From positions 4,452,001 to 4,516,000 of the forward strand of contig NZ_LT629751.1 of assembly GCF_900104805.1 (NCBI RefSeq): a stretch of 64,000 nt of DNA, in the 5' to 3' direction. A program made the position numbers and the translations under genes. The DNA is from Pseudomonas oryzae (GTDB taxonomy: Bacteria; Pseudomonadota; Gammaproteobacteria; Pseudomonadales; Pseudomonadaceae). Positions 54,573 to 64,000 of this stretch are shown piece after piece. Positions within the stretch are counted from its first letter, which is position 1; every line of letters starts with the position of its first letter. The notes below the pieces were generated by a model. That model was not told the DNA's origin, made no database searches, and worked only from the letters and a program-made list of their open reading frames with translations.

Positions 54573-56252
54573 ATGCAGACATCCGCAGAACCCGACCAGC
54601 GTCACTTGCTCGCGGCCCGCCTCGCCCAGCGCCACTTCGCGGTGGCCCTGGCGTGCGTCTGCGCCGTCCGCGACGGGCGGCGCCACATCCTGGCCAGCGC
54701 CGGCGCCCTGCCGGAACTGGCCGATACCCATGTCCTGCCCGCGGACGAGCACGCCTGGCTGGCCGCCCGACCGGCGATCCGCTTCCATGCCGCCTGCCCG
54801 CTGCTGGCGGCCGACGGCAGCCACCTCGGCGAGCTGTGCCTGTTCGACACCCGGCCGCGCGAGCTGGACGAGGAGCAGCGCCAGGCGCTGCGCGATCTGG
54901 CCGGCCTGGCCGCCGGCGCGCTGGACGAGGCGCGCCGCGAAAACGCGCTGCGCGCCGAGGTCGAGGCCCTGCGCGCCAGCGAGCAGCAGATGGCGCTGGC
55001 CATCGCCGGCAGCGGCACCGGCATCTGGGATCGCAACATCGCCAGCGGCGAGATCTTCTACTCCAGCGGCTGGAAGGCGCTGCTCGGCTACACCGAGGAC
55101 GAGGTCGGCAGCCGCATCGAGGAAAGCTACAAGCGCATCCATCCCGACGACCTCGCCTACGTGCGCGCGGCCATGCAGGCGCACTTCGAGGGGCGCACCG
55201 CCAGCTACGAGGTCGAGCACCGCATCCGCTGCAAGGACGGCAGCTACAAGTGGATCTGCAGCCGCGGCAAGGTGGTCGGTCGCGATGCCGGTGGCCGGCC
55301 GCTGCGCATGATCGGCACCACCACCGACATCACGGCCATGCACGCGCTGTCCGAGCACCTGCAGCAGAGCGTCGACCTGATCACCAACCTGACCAACGAG
55401 GTGCCCGGGCTGGTGTTCCAGTACCGCCGCCTGGCGGATGGGGCGGCCTTCTTCCCCTACGTCAGCGCCGGCATCCGCGACATCTACGAACTGGAGCCGC
55501 AGCAGGTGGCCGAGAGCGACGCCGCCATCCACGCGCTCATCCACCCCGACGACCGCGAGGCCTACCGCGCCTCGCTGCAGGCCTCCGCCGCCGCGCTGAG
55601 CCCCTGGGAGCTGGAGTACCGCGTGCTGCTGCCGCGCCAGGGCCTGCGCTGGCGCCAGGGTGCCGCGCGGCCGCGCGCTCTGGCGGACGGTACCCTCTGG
55701 CACGGCTTCATCACCGACGTCACCGAGCGCAAGCGCATCGAGGCCGAACTGCACGAGTTCGCCACCACCGACTTCCTCACCCAGTTGCCCAACCGCCGTC
55801 ACTTCATGAGCCAGATCGAGGCCGAGCTGGCGCGCCAGCGGCGCAGCCACGGCCAGTCCGCCGCCGTGCTGATGTGCGACCTCGACCACTTCAAGGCGAT
55901 CAACGACCAGTGGGGCCACGCCGTCGGCGACCTGGTGCTCCGGCACTTCGCCGCCATCCTCCGCGCGCAGCTGCGCAAGAGCGACGTCGCCGGCCGCGTC
56001 GGCGGCGAGGAGTTCGCCGTGCTGCTGCCCGAGACCAGCCTCGAGCAGGCCGGCGCCTTCGCCCGTCGCCTGCAGCACTGCCTGGCCGAACTGCCGCTGC
56101 TGCAGGACGCGCGCGCCATCGTCCTGACCATCAGCGTCGGCATCGCCGCCCTGGGCAGCGACGACCCCGGCGTCGATGCCGCGCTGTCGCGCAGCGACAT
56201 GGCGCTGTACCGGGCCAAGAGCGCGGGGCGCAACCGCATCGAGCTGGGGTGA
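54573..56252 (+). CDS. GAF/PAS-domain diguanylate cyclase
   Basis: Synthesises cyclic di-GMP from two GTP. 559 residues, no membrane segment or signal peptide. Order: a GAF-like domain (about residues 10-120), a short coiled coil, PAS domain 1 with PAC (about 135-260, GTGIWDRNIASGEIFYSSGW), PAS domain 2 (about 275-390), then GGDEF (about 395-559). The active site is GGEEF at about residues 477-481 and the inhibitory I-site RKSD stands five residues before it, so product inhibition is expected. The ligand of the sensory domains is unknown. A GTG two codons upstream (54567) is an alternative start. Confidence 0.9.
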   Translation: MQTSAEPDQRHLLAARLAQRHFAVALACVCAVRDGRRHILASAGALPELADTHVLPADEHAWLAARPAIRFHAACPLLAADGSHLGELCLFDTRPRELDEEQRQALRDLAGLAAGALDEARRENALRAEVEALRASEQQMALAIAGSGTGIWDRNIASGEIFYSSGWKALLGYTEDEVGSRIEESYKRIHPDDLAYVRAAMQAHFEGRTASYEVEHRIRCKDGSYKWICSRGKVVGRDAGGRPLRMIGTTTDITAMHALSEHLQQSVDLITNLTNEVPGLVFQYRRLADGAAFFPYVSAGIRDIYELEPQQVAESDAAIHALIHPDDREAYRASLQASAAALSPWELEYRVLLPRQGLRWRQGAARPRALADGTLWHGFITDVTERKRIEAELHEFATTDFLTQLPNRRHFMSQIEAELARQRRSHGQSAAVLMCDLDHFKAINDQWGHAVGDLVLRHFAAILRAQLRKSDVAGRVGGEEFAVLLPETSLEQAGAFARRLQHCLAELPLLQDARAIVLTISVGIAALGSDDPGVDAALSRSDMALYRAKSAGRNRIELG

Positions 56253-56276
56253 GGGCGGCAGCGCCGTGTGCCGGGG

Positions 56277-56585
56277 TCACAGCTGGCGGAAAAGCGCGGC
56301 GGCGAGGATGCCCGCCGCGATCGCGGGCAGCGGTTTCCTCACCAGCAGCATGGTGGCGGCGGTCGCCAGCAAGGCCAGCCGGGCGCCGTTGTCTCCCTCC
56401 AGCGCCAGCGGCGCCAGCAGCGCCACCAGCACGGAGCTGGCCATGGCGCCGATGAACTGTTTCACCCGGTAGCCGATGGGCACGAACGTCATCAGGTAGA
56501 CACCGCCCCAGCGGGTCGCCAGAGTCACCACGGCCATCACCAGCACCAGGAGCAGGGCGCCGGACCCCGTAGTGTCAATGCTCAC
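56277..56585 (-). CDS. AzlD family branched-chain amino acid exporter subunit
   Basis: A 102-residue hydrophobic protein with about four helices, typical of the small AzlD subunit that works with AzlC in exporting branched-chain amino acids or related compounds. It starts at GTG 56585 with GGAG eight bases upstream and overlaps the end of azlC by 11 bases, so the two subunits are translated together. Confidence 0.85.
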   Translation of the reverse strand: MSIDTTGSGALLLVLVMAVVTLATRWGGVYLMTFVPIGYRVKQFIGAMASSVLVALLAPLALEGDNGARLALLATAATMLLVRKPLPAIAAGILAAALFRQL

Positions 56586-57291
56586 CTTTCTTCTCCGTCC
56601 ACAATGTTCCGCTCACCCCGCCGGCCAGGGCGCCGACGACGACATGGCTGTTGTCCGGCAGGAACCAGTAGGCCAGCAGGGAGGCGCAGGCCGCGACGGC
56701 CCAGATCGTCAGGGTGCGCAGACTCTTTTCCCCACCCACCACCATGGCCAGCAGGAAGCAGCCCATCACCATGTCCAGGCCCAGGCTGCGGGGATCGCGA
56801 ATGGCCCCGCCGAAGTGGATGCCCAGCCAGGTCCCCACCACCCAGAACGACCAGAGGGCGAGGCCACCGCCCAGCAGCACGCCGAGCCCCGGCTGCCCAC
56901 GGCCGAACGCCTGCATGGACATGGCCCAGTTGGCATCGGAGGCGAGGAGCATCACGCCGTAGCGCCTGGTCGCCGGCAGCTGGCGCAGCCACGGGTAGAG
57001 TGTCGCGCCCATCAGCAGGTGGCGGGCATTGATGGCGAACACGGTGAGCGCCAGGGTGAACAGCGGAACCTGAGGCCCCCACAACTCCAGCGCGGCGAAC
57101 TGCGAGGCGCCGGCGAAGACCAGCGTGCTCATCGCCATGATCACGGCGTCCTCCAGCCCCGTCTGCACGGCGGCCAGGCCGAAGGCCGCGCCGAACACCG
57201 TGACGAACAGCGAGATGGGGACGAGCTGCCTGAAGCCCGCCCAGACCAGCTGGCGATCGAATTCATGCAGGTTGGTATCGGCGCCAGTCAT
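56575..57291 (-). CDS. azlC: AzlC family branched-chain amino acid exporter subunit
   Basis: A 238-residue inner-membrane protein of the AzlC/YgaZ family, with the conserved FGAAFGLAAVQTGLEDAVIMAMSTLVFAGASQFAALELWG region (visible as GASQFAALELW) and AINARHLLMGATLYPWL. With the AzlD-type partner it forms an exporter for leucine, valine or related amino acids. It lies next to a divergently transcribed LysR gene that probably controls it, and about 1.1 kb from the branched-chain amino acid uptake operon. Confidence 0.88.
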   Translation of the reverse strand: MTGADTNLHEFDRQLVWAGFRQLVPISLFVTVFGAAFGLAAVQTGLEDAVIMAMSTLVFAGASQFAALELWGPQVPLFTLALTVFAINARHLLMGATLYPWLRQLPATRRYGVMLLASDANWAMSMQAFGRGQPGLGVLLGGGLALWSFWVVGTWLGIHFGGAIRDPRSLGLDMVMGCFLLAMVVGGEKSLRTLTIWAVAACASLLAYWFLPDNSHVVVGALAGGVSGTLWTEKKGEH

Positions 57292-57442
57292 GCCGCAGTC
57301 CCTCGGATTCGCAAGATCGGTTTCGCTGCCGTAACGGGCGTCGCAGCAGGCTCGGAGCGAGACTATGCGCCGAGATGGCGGGAAAGAAAAACGCATAATC
57401 CTGCCTTATCCTATTTGCTATTCGAATGGCTGGACGTGCCCT

Positions 57443-58306
57443 ATGACCTTGCAGGATCTCCAGATCGACTGGCTGAAATGCTTCGTCGCGGTGGTGGACG
57501 CCGGTTCGCTGTCCGGCGCGGCGCCCGAGGTGCATCGATCCCAGTCGGCGGTGAGCATGCAGCTGAAGAAGCTCGAGGCCGCCCTGGACTGCCAGCTGCT
57601 GGTCAGGGGACCCCGGCAGCATCAGCTCACGGCGCAAGGCCAGCTGCTGTTGGGCTATGCGCGGCGGATGCTCGACCTGCACGCGGAAACCCAGGCGGCG
57701 TTCCATGGGCAGGAACTGAGCGGGCGCATCCGCCTGGGCGTCCCGGACGACTATGCCGCGCGTTACCTCACCCCGGCGCTCAAGCGCTTCGCGCCCCTGC
57801 ATGGCGCGGTGGAGATCGAGCTGAACTGCGAGCAGTCGACCGCGCTGATCCCCCGGGTCGAGCGGGGCGATCTCGACCTGGCGCTGGTGTCGCGGGATCA
57901 CCCGCGGCATGGAACCCTGCTGTTTCACGAGCCGATGGTGTGGGTCGGTTCCGCCCAGTTCGAAGTATGGCGACGCGATCCGCTGCCCATCGCGGTCTAT
58001 GAAAGCACCAGCCTGGCCAGGCGCAGCGCGATCAACTCGCTGGCCCTGCAGGGCCGCCGCTACAAGGTGGTGTACAACAGCTCCAGCCTGGCGGGGCAGA
58101 TCGCCGCCGTCGAGAGCGGCCTGGCCGTGGCGGTGCTGACCCAGTGCAGCGCGCCCGCGCAGCTGCAGATACTGGGCAGTGAACAGGGACTGGGACCGCT
58201 GGAGCCGATGGAGGTGGCGGTCTATCGCAGCCGCGCCTCATCGGGATCCAGGGCGGTGGACAGCCTGCACAACCTGCTGATCAAGACCCTCCGGCATTCG
58301 GCGTGA
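57443..58306 (+). CDS. LysR-family transcriptional regulator
   Basis: A 287-residue LysR-type regulator: an N-terminal winged helix (residues 1-65, LQDLQIDWLKCFVAVVDAGSLSGAAPEVHRSQSAVSMQLKKLEAALDCQLL) and a substrate-binding domain (about 90-285). The sequence SGAAPEVHRSQSAVSMQLKKLE is the recognition region. The 151-bp divergent gap to azlC, which contains an ATTCGAAT palindrome, suggests that it regulates azlCD in response to an amino acid. The effector is unknown. The ATG at 57443 gives the standard LysR N-terminus. Confidence 0.87.
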   Translation: MTLQDLQIDWLKCFVAVVDAGSLSGAAPEVHRSQSAVSMQLKKLEAALDCQLLVRGPRQHQLTAQGQLLLGYARRMLDLHAETQAAFHGQELSGRIRLGVPDDYAARYLTPALKRFAPLHGAVEIELNCEQSTALIPRVERGDLDLALVSRDHPRHGTLLFHEPMVWVGSAQFEVWRRDPLPIAVYESTSLARRSAINSLALQGRRYKVVYNSSSLAGQIAAVESGLAVAVLTQCSAPAQLQILGSEQGLGPLEPMEVAVYRSRASSGSRAVDSLHNLLIKTLRHSA

Positions 58307-58341
58307 CCCGGCAGCGCTCGCGAAGCCCGTGAGCCGTCCAC

Positions 58342-58379
58342 CAACGCCAACGGGGCGCTTGGGCGCCCCGTTGGCGTTG
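58342..58379. terminator. strong hairpin between the LysR gene and the small protein gene
   Basis: CAACGCCAACGGGGCGC pairs with its complement over 17 bp around a 4-base loop. It lies between convergent genes and probably ends both transcripts, although no T-tract is present. Confidence 0.65.
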
Positions 58380-58392
58380 TGGAAGCCGAACC

Positions 58393-58647
58393 TCAATGCA
58401 CCTGCTGCGCCACCAGCGCCGGCAGCAGCTGCTTGTTGATCGCCTCGCGCACCGCCGGCAGCAGGGTGGCGCTGCCGGCGAGGAGCTCCTCGATCAGCCG
58501 GCGCAGGGCCTTGGCGCGTACGCTGTCCAGGCCGCTGACGGCCAGCTCGCAGGCCTGCTGGGCGCTGCTGCCGGGCGGGATGCTCAGGCCCAGCGCCACC
58601 AGGCGCTCGCGGAAATCTTCCTGGTCGATCAGGTCGGCGTGCATCAT
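58393..58647 (-). CDS. small conserved protein downstream of the bra operon
   Basis: An 84-residue protein, MMHADLIDQEDFRERLVALGLSIPP..., mostly helical, no signal peptide and no cysteines in a metal pattern. A GAGGGG Shine-Dalgarno eight bases before the first ATG supports it as a gene. I do not recognise a domain. It sits 38 bases after braG on the same strand and before a terminator, so it is probably the last gene of the branched-chain amino acid uptake operon. Confidence 0.6.
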   Translation of the reverse strand: MMHADLIDQEDFRERLVALGLSIPPGSSAQQACELAVSGLDSVRAKALRRLIEELLAGSATLLPAVREAINKQLLPALVAQQVH

Positions 58648-58685
58648 GGTTCGTCCCCTCTGTCTCTCTCTGTTGTGTCGGACGG

Positions 58686-59402
58686 TCAGTGGCCGCCCAG
58701 GTAGGCCTCCCGCACCTGCGGGTCGGCGAGCAGTTCGGCGCCGCTGCCGGTCATGCGGATCTGCCCGGTGACCATCACGTAGGCGCGGTCGCTGAGCTTG
58801 AGTGCGTGGTGGGCGTTCTGTTCGACGAGGAACAGGGTCATGCCCTCCTGCGCCAGTTCGCGCAGGGTGTGGAAGATCTGCCGCACCACGATCGGCGCCA
58901 GGCCCAGCGACGGCTCGTCGAGCAACAGCAGCTTCGGCCGGCTCATCAGCGCGCGGGCGATGGCGAGCATCTGCTGCTCGCCGCCGGACATGGTCATGGC
59001 GCGCTGGTTGCGCCGCTCCCTGAGCCGCGGGAACAGCTCGAACATGCGCTGCATGTCCGCCTCGGCGTGCTGGCTGCCGACGGTGATGGTGCCCATCAGC
59101 AGGTTCTCCTCCACGCTCATGTCGGGGAACACCCGGCGCCCCTCAGGCGACTGGGCGATGCCGTTGGCGGCGACGTAGTGGCTCGACCGGTGGGTGATGT
59201 CCTGGCCCTGGTAGAGGATCTGCCCGGACGCCGCGCGCGGCTGGCCGAAGATCGACATCAGCAGGGTCGACTTGCCCGCGCCGTTGGCGCCGATCAGGCT
59301 GACCGTCTCGCCCTCGCCGATGTGCAGCGAAACCTTGTTGAGCGCCTGGATCGGCCCGTAGAACACGTCGACGTCGCGGAACTCCAGCAGTGGCGTGCTC
59401 AT
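58686..59402 (-). CDS. braG: branched-chain amino acid ABC transporter ATP-binding protein BraG/LivF
   Basis: Second ATPase of the high-affinity leucine/isoleucine/valine importer. 238 residues: Walker A GANGAGKSTL (about residue 37), signature MSGGEQQMLAIARAL, Walker B LLLLDEPSLGL, switch His in VEQNAHHAL. GGAGG precedes the ATG, which overlaps the braF stop (ATGA). Confidence 0.95.
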   Translation of the reverse strand: MSTPLLEFRDVDVFYGPIQALNKVSLHIGEGETVSLIGANGAGKSTLLMSIFGQPRAASGQILYQGQDITHRSSHYVAANGIAQSPEGRRVFPDMSVEENLLMGTITVGSQHAEADMQRMFELFPRLRERRNQRAMTMSGGEQQMLAIARALMSRPKLLLLDEPSLGLAPIVVRQIFHTLRELAQEGMTLFLVEQNAHHALKLSDRAYVMVTGQIRMTGSGAELLADPQVREAYLGGH

Positions 59403-60267
59403 GCGGATTCCTCCCCGTCGCTGCCCAGGTAGGCGGCGATCACCTTCGGGTCGTGCTGGATGTCGGCCGGCCCGCCCTGGGCGATCACGTTGCCGTAGTC
59501 GAGAACCACGATGTGGTCGGATATGTTCATCACCATGCCCATGTCGTGTTCGATCAGCAATACGGTGACCCCGTGGGTGTCGCGCAGAGTACGCACGATG
59601 TCGCCCAGAGCCTGGGTCTCGGCCGGATTGAGGCCGGCGGCGGGCTCGTCGAGGCAGATGATCTCCGGCCGGGTGCACATCGCGCGGGCGATCTCCAGGC
59701 GGCGCTGCTGGCCGTAGGACAGCTCGCCGGCCAGACGGTTGGCGTAGTCGGCGAGGTGGACCACCTCCAGCCAGTAGAACGCCTGGTCGATCAGCCGCGC
59801 CTCGGCGCGCCGGTAGGCCGGGGTGTTGAACACGCCGGCCAGCAGGTGGCGGTTGGCCTGCATGTGCTGGGCGACCAGCAGGTTCTCCAGCACGGTCATG
59901 TCGCGGAACAGGCGGATGTTCTGGAAGGTGCGCGCCAGCCCGGCGCGGTTGACCAGGTGGGTGCCGCCGAACATCTTGTACCAGAGCCGCGAGCTGAGCT
60001 GCGGCGGGTTGACGAAGTCGCCGGCGCGGAACGGCTCGCCGAGGATCTTGATCACGTCGGTGCTGCGCCCCTGGGCGTGGAGCAGGATGCGCCCGCCGGT
60101 GGCGCGGTAGAAGCCGGTCAGGCAGTTGAACACGGTGGTCTTGCCGGCGCCGTTGGGGCCGATCAGCGCCGAGATCGTGCCGCGGCGGATGCTGAAGTTG
60201 ACGTCGTTGAGCGCCTTGATGCCGCCGAAGTGCATCATCAGGTTGCTGACCGCGAGGATGGTGTCGC

Positions 60268-60271
<4 letters not shown>
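59399..60271 (-). CDS. braF: branched-chain amino acid ABC transporter ATP-binding protein BraF/LivG
   Basis: First ATPase of the importer. 290 residues: Walker A GPNGAGKTTVFNCLTGFY, signature LSYGQQRRLEIARAM, Walker B IICLDEPAAGLNP, and the LivG-type insertion (GGTHLVNRAGLARTFQNIRLF). It overlaps both braE and braG by ATGA, indicating translational coupling through the whole cytoplasmic half of the transporter. Confidence 0.95.
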
Positions 60272-61560
<1,289 letters not shown>

Positions 61561-61562
61561 GG

Positions 61563-62477
<915 letters not shown>

Positions 62478-62595
62478 TGTCGTGCTCCGGAGCGGAGTGG
62501 TTGGGCGGCGCGCCCGGCTGGCGCCGGGGCGTAGCGGGCGTCGCCGTCAATCAAGCCGCCCCGTCGCCTCGTGGGCCGCGGAGCGGCGGCGGGCC

Positions 62596-62625
62596 CGTGC
62601 GGCCGGCGCGCAGGCCAGCCGCACG
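62596..62625 (-). terminator. GC-rich hairpin between braC and braD
   Basis: CGTGCGGC and GCCGCACG pair, with further pairing of GGC/GCC inside a single mismatch. No T-tract follows. Such a stem would protect or partially terminate the abundant braC message, giving more binding protein than permease. Confidence 0.5.
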
Positions 62626-62637
62626 AGCCGCCTGGCA

Positions 62638-63759
62638 TCACAGCTGGTTGTACTTGCCGCTGGCGTCCCACTGGTAGAGCACGTAGTCGGAGACCTTGAG
62701 GTCGCCCTTGGCGTCGAACTCCTTGGTGCCCATCACCGTCGGTACCGGGTTGGCCTTCAGCCACTCGGCGGCCTTGGCGCCGTCGGTGCTGCCGGCGCCG
62801 GTGAAGGCGGCGGCGATGGTCTGCAGGGTGGCGTAGGCGTACAGGGTGTAGCCTTCCGGCTCGAAGCCGGCGGCGCGGAACTTCTCGATCACCTCCTTGC
62901 CGTCGGGGATCAGCCGCGGGTCGGCGCCGAAGGTCATCAGCACGCCCTCGGTGTACTTGGCGCCGCCGGCGGTGTTGACCAGCTCGTCGGTGACCACGCA
63001 GTCGCCGGAGACGAACTTGGCGGTGACGCCCTGCTCGCGCATCTGCCGCACCAGCGGGCCGGCCTCCGGATGGCAGCCGCCGAAGTAGACCACCTCGGCG
63101 CCGGCGGCGCGGATCTTGGTGACCAGCGCGTTGAAGTCCTTCTCGCCGCGGGTCAGGCCCTCGTAGAGCACCTCGGTGACGCCGCGCTTGTTGAGGTGCG
63201 CCTTGGTGGCGTCGGCCAGGCCCTGGCCGTAGGTGTCCTTGTCGTGGATCACCGCGACTTTCTTGGCCTTCAGCTGGTCGACGATGTAGTCGGCGGCGAC
63301 CACGCCCTGCTGGTCGTCGCGGCCGCACATGCGGAAGATGGTGCCCAGACCGCGCTCGGTGACCTGCGGGTTGGTCGAGCCGGGGGTGATGGCGAGGATG
63401 CCGGCCTCGTCGTAAACCTCGGAGGCGGGGATGGTCGAGGAGGAGCAGAAGTGGCCGATCACGCCGACCGCCTTGTCCAGGTCGACCAGGCGGTTGGCGG
63501 CGGCGACCGCCTGTTTCGGTTCGCAGGCGTCGTCGGCCTTGACCAGCTTGATCGGCTCGCCGTTGATGCCGCCGGCGGCGTTGATCGCCTCGGCGGCCAT
63601 GCTCGCACCGCGCCAGTACTGGTCGCCGTAGGCGGCGTTGCCGCCGGTCATGGGGCCCGCCACGCCGATCACCACGTCGGCCATTGCCACACCAGACAGA
63701 CTCGCGGCGCCGGTGATCGCCACGGCCAGAATTCCCTTCTTGAATGCCTTTTGAAACAT
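62638..63759 (-). CDS. braC: branched-chain amino acid-binding protein BraC
   Basis: Periplasmic leucine/isoleucine/valine/alanine/threonine-binding protein. 373 residues, the length known for P. aeruginosa BraC. Signal peptide ends at AMA (residue 26), with mature start DVVIGVAGPMTGGNAAYGDQYWRGA. A Cys pair (DACEPK and GHFCSSS) fits the family disulfide, and the ligand-site motifs GHFCSSSTIPAS and GDCVVTDEL are present. The ATG at 63759 has GGGAG upstream; the frame is open further upstream but the signal peptide fixes this start. Confidence 0.96.
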   Translation of the reverse strand: MFQKAFKKGILAVAITGAASLSGVAMADVVIGVAGPMTGGNAAYGDQYWRGASMAAEAINAAGGINGEPIKLVKADDACEPKQAVAAANRLVDLDKAVGVIGHFCSSSTIPASEVYDEAGILAITPGSTNPQVTERGLGTIFRMCGRDDQQGVVAADYIVDQLKAKKVAVIHDKDTYGQGLADATKAHLNKRGVTEVLYEGLTRGEKDFNALVTKIRAAGAEVVYFGGCHPEAGPLVRQMREQGVTAKFVSGDCVVTDELVNTAGGAKYTEGVLMTFGADPRLIPDGKEVIEKFRAAGFEPEGYTLYAYATLQTIAAAFTGAGSTDGAKAAEWLKANPVPTVMGTKEFDAKGDLKVSDYVLYQWDASGKYNQL

Positions 63760-64000
63760 GGAGTTGTGCTCCCGTTTTGGTGGAATTTGCTGCCTTGTAC
63801 CCGACAGGAAAGCAGCAAGGGTCATGCCAGCGATGCTGGAATTTCCAATGCCTGCCAAATATGAAATCGGCATATCAATAAAAGCAGCTCCGCACGGGTT
63901 TCACACGGCGACCGCCATCGAAAGTCGCTTTTGGCAACGACAACGGCGCGGGCGAATGGCGCGTTTCCGACAATGTCGGCCGCTACCGTTCTACCCGCGC
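63760..64000 (-). promoter_or_regulatory. upstream region of braC, cut by window edge
   Basis: 241 bp without a gene. It holds the braC ribosome-binding site and a short CCAGC-N3-GCTGG stem near 63827. I see no clear -35/-10 pair or sigma-54 element in the visible part. Confidence 0.3.

Noticed and set aside
63793-63812. Possible sigma-54 element upstream of braC
   Set aside because: GG and GC occur at about the right spacing, but the flanking bases (TAC, CAGC) do not match the consensus.

Overview
This window is a gene-dense, very GC-rich bacterial chromosome segment with no sign of plasmid, phage or transposon content. Protein family content and gene order (hisZ-purA-tRNA-Leu-rnr-rlmB-rpsF-rpsR-membrane protein-rplI-dnaB-alr; queG-nnr-tsaE-amiB-mutL-miaA-hfq-hflX-hflK-hflC; betA-betB-betI with cbcV-cbcW-cbcX, sdaB and gbdR; braC-D-E-F-G) point to Pseudomonas in the broad sense. 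The species cannot be named from the sequence alone.

Layout. 1-8.6 kb: 3' part of clpB, a large DUF1631 protein, a tRNA-Asn/Pro/Lys operon with its own promoter, NADH dehydrogenase ndh, a small DUF3094 protein, a tightly overlapping GNAT / periplasmic thioredoxin-like / CbiM-like three-gene unit, and a 58-residue arfA gene carrying the expected internal hairpin. 8.6-15.4 kb: holA, lptE, leuS, a FlK-like thioesterase, a YdcF/ElyC protein and queG. 15.4-28.5 kb: nnr, tsaE, amiB, mutL, miaA, hfq, hflX, hflK, hflC, a DUF2065 protein, hisZ and purA. 28.6-40.1 kb: three tandem tRNA-Leu(CAG) genes in 161-bp repeats, then rnr, rlmB, rpsF, rpsR, an integral membrane protein, rplI, dnaB, alr, a cloverleaf-type inverted repeat and a YgiQ radical-SAM protein.

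40.2-53.1 kb is a choline / glycine betaine region. It encodes oxidation of choline to betaine (betA, betB), the repressor BetI, one ABC transporter (cbcV ATPase, cbcW permease) with three separate binding proteins, serine dehydratase SdaB (serine lies downstream of betaine demethylation) and the activator GbdR. I see BetI-box-like repeats before betI, betB and gbdR, and sigma-54-type -24/-12 elements before gbdR and cbcV. Together they suggest a regulatory loop in which choline controls gbdR through BetI and RpoN.

53.2-64 kb: a SixA-type phosphatase, a secreted HExxH protein, a GAF/PAS/GGDEF diguanylate cyclase, azlC-azlD with a divergent LysR regulator, a small conserved protein and the complete high-affinity branched-chain amino acid ABC transporter (braC-D-E-F-G), with the braC promoter region running to the window edge.

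I found no convincing wholly new system. The most useful leads are the gbdR promoter architecture, the one-transporter/three-binding-protein arrangement, the arfA hairpin, the overlapping GNAT/thioredoxin-like/CbiM unit and the 37.7-kb palindromic repeat.
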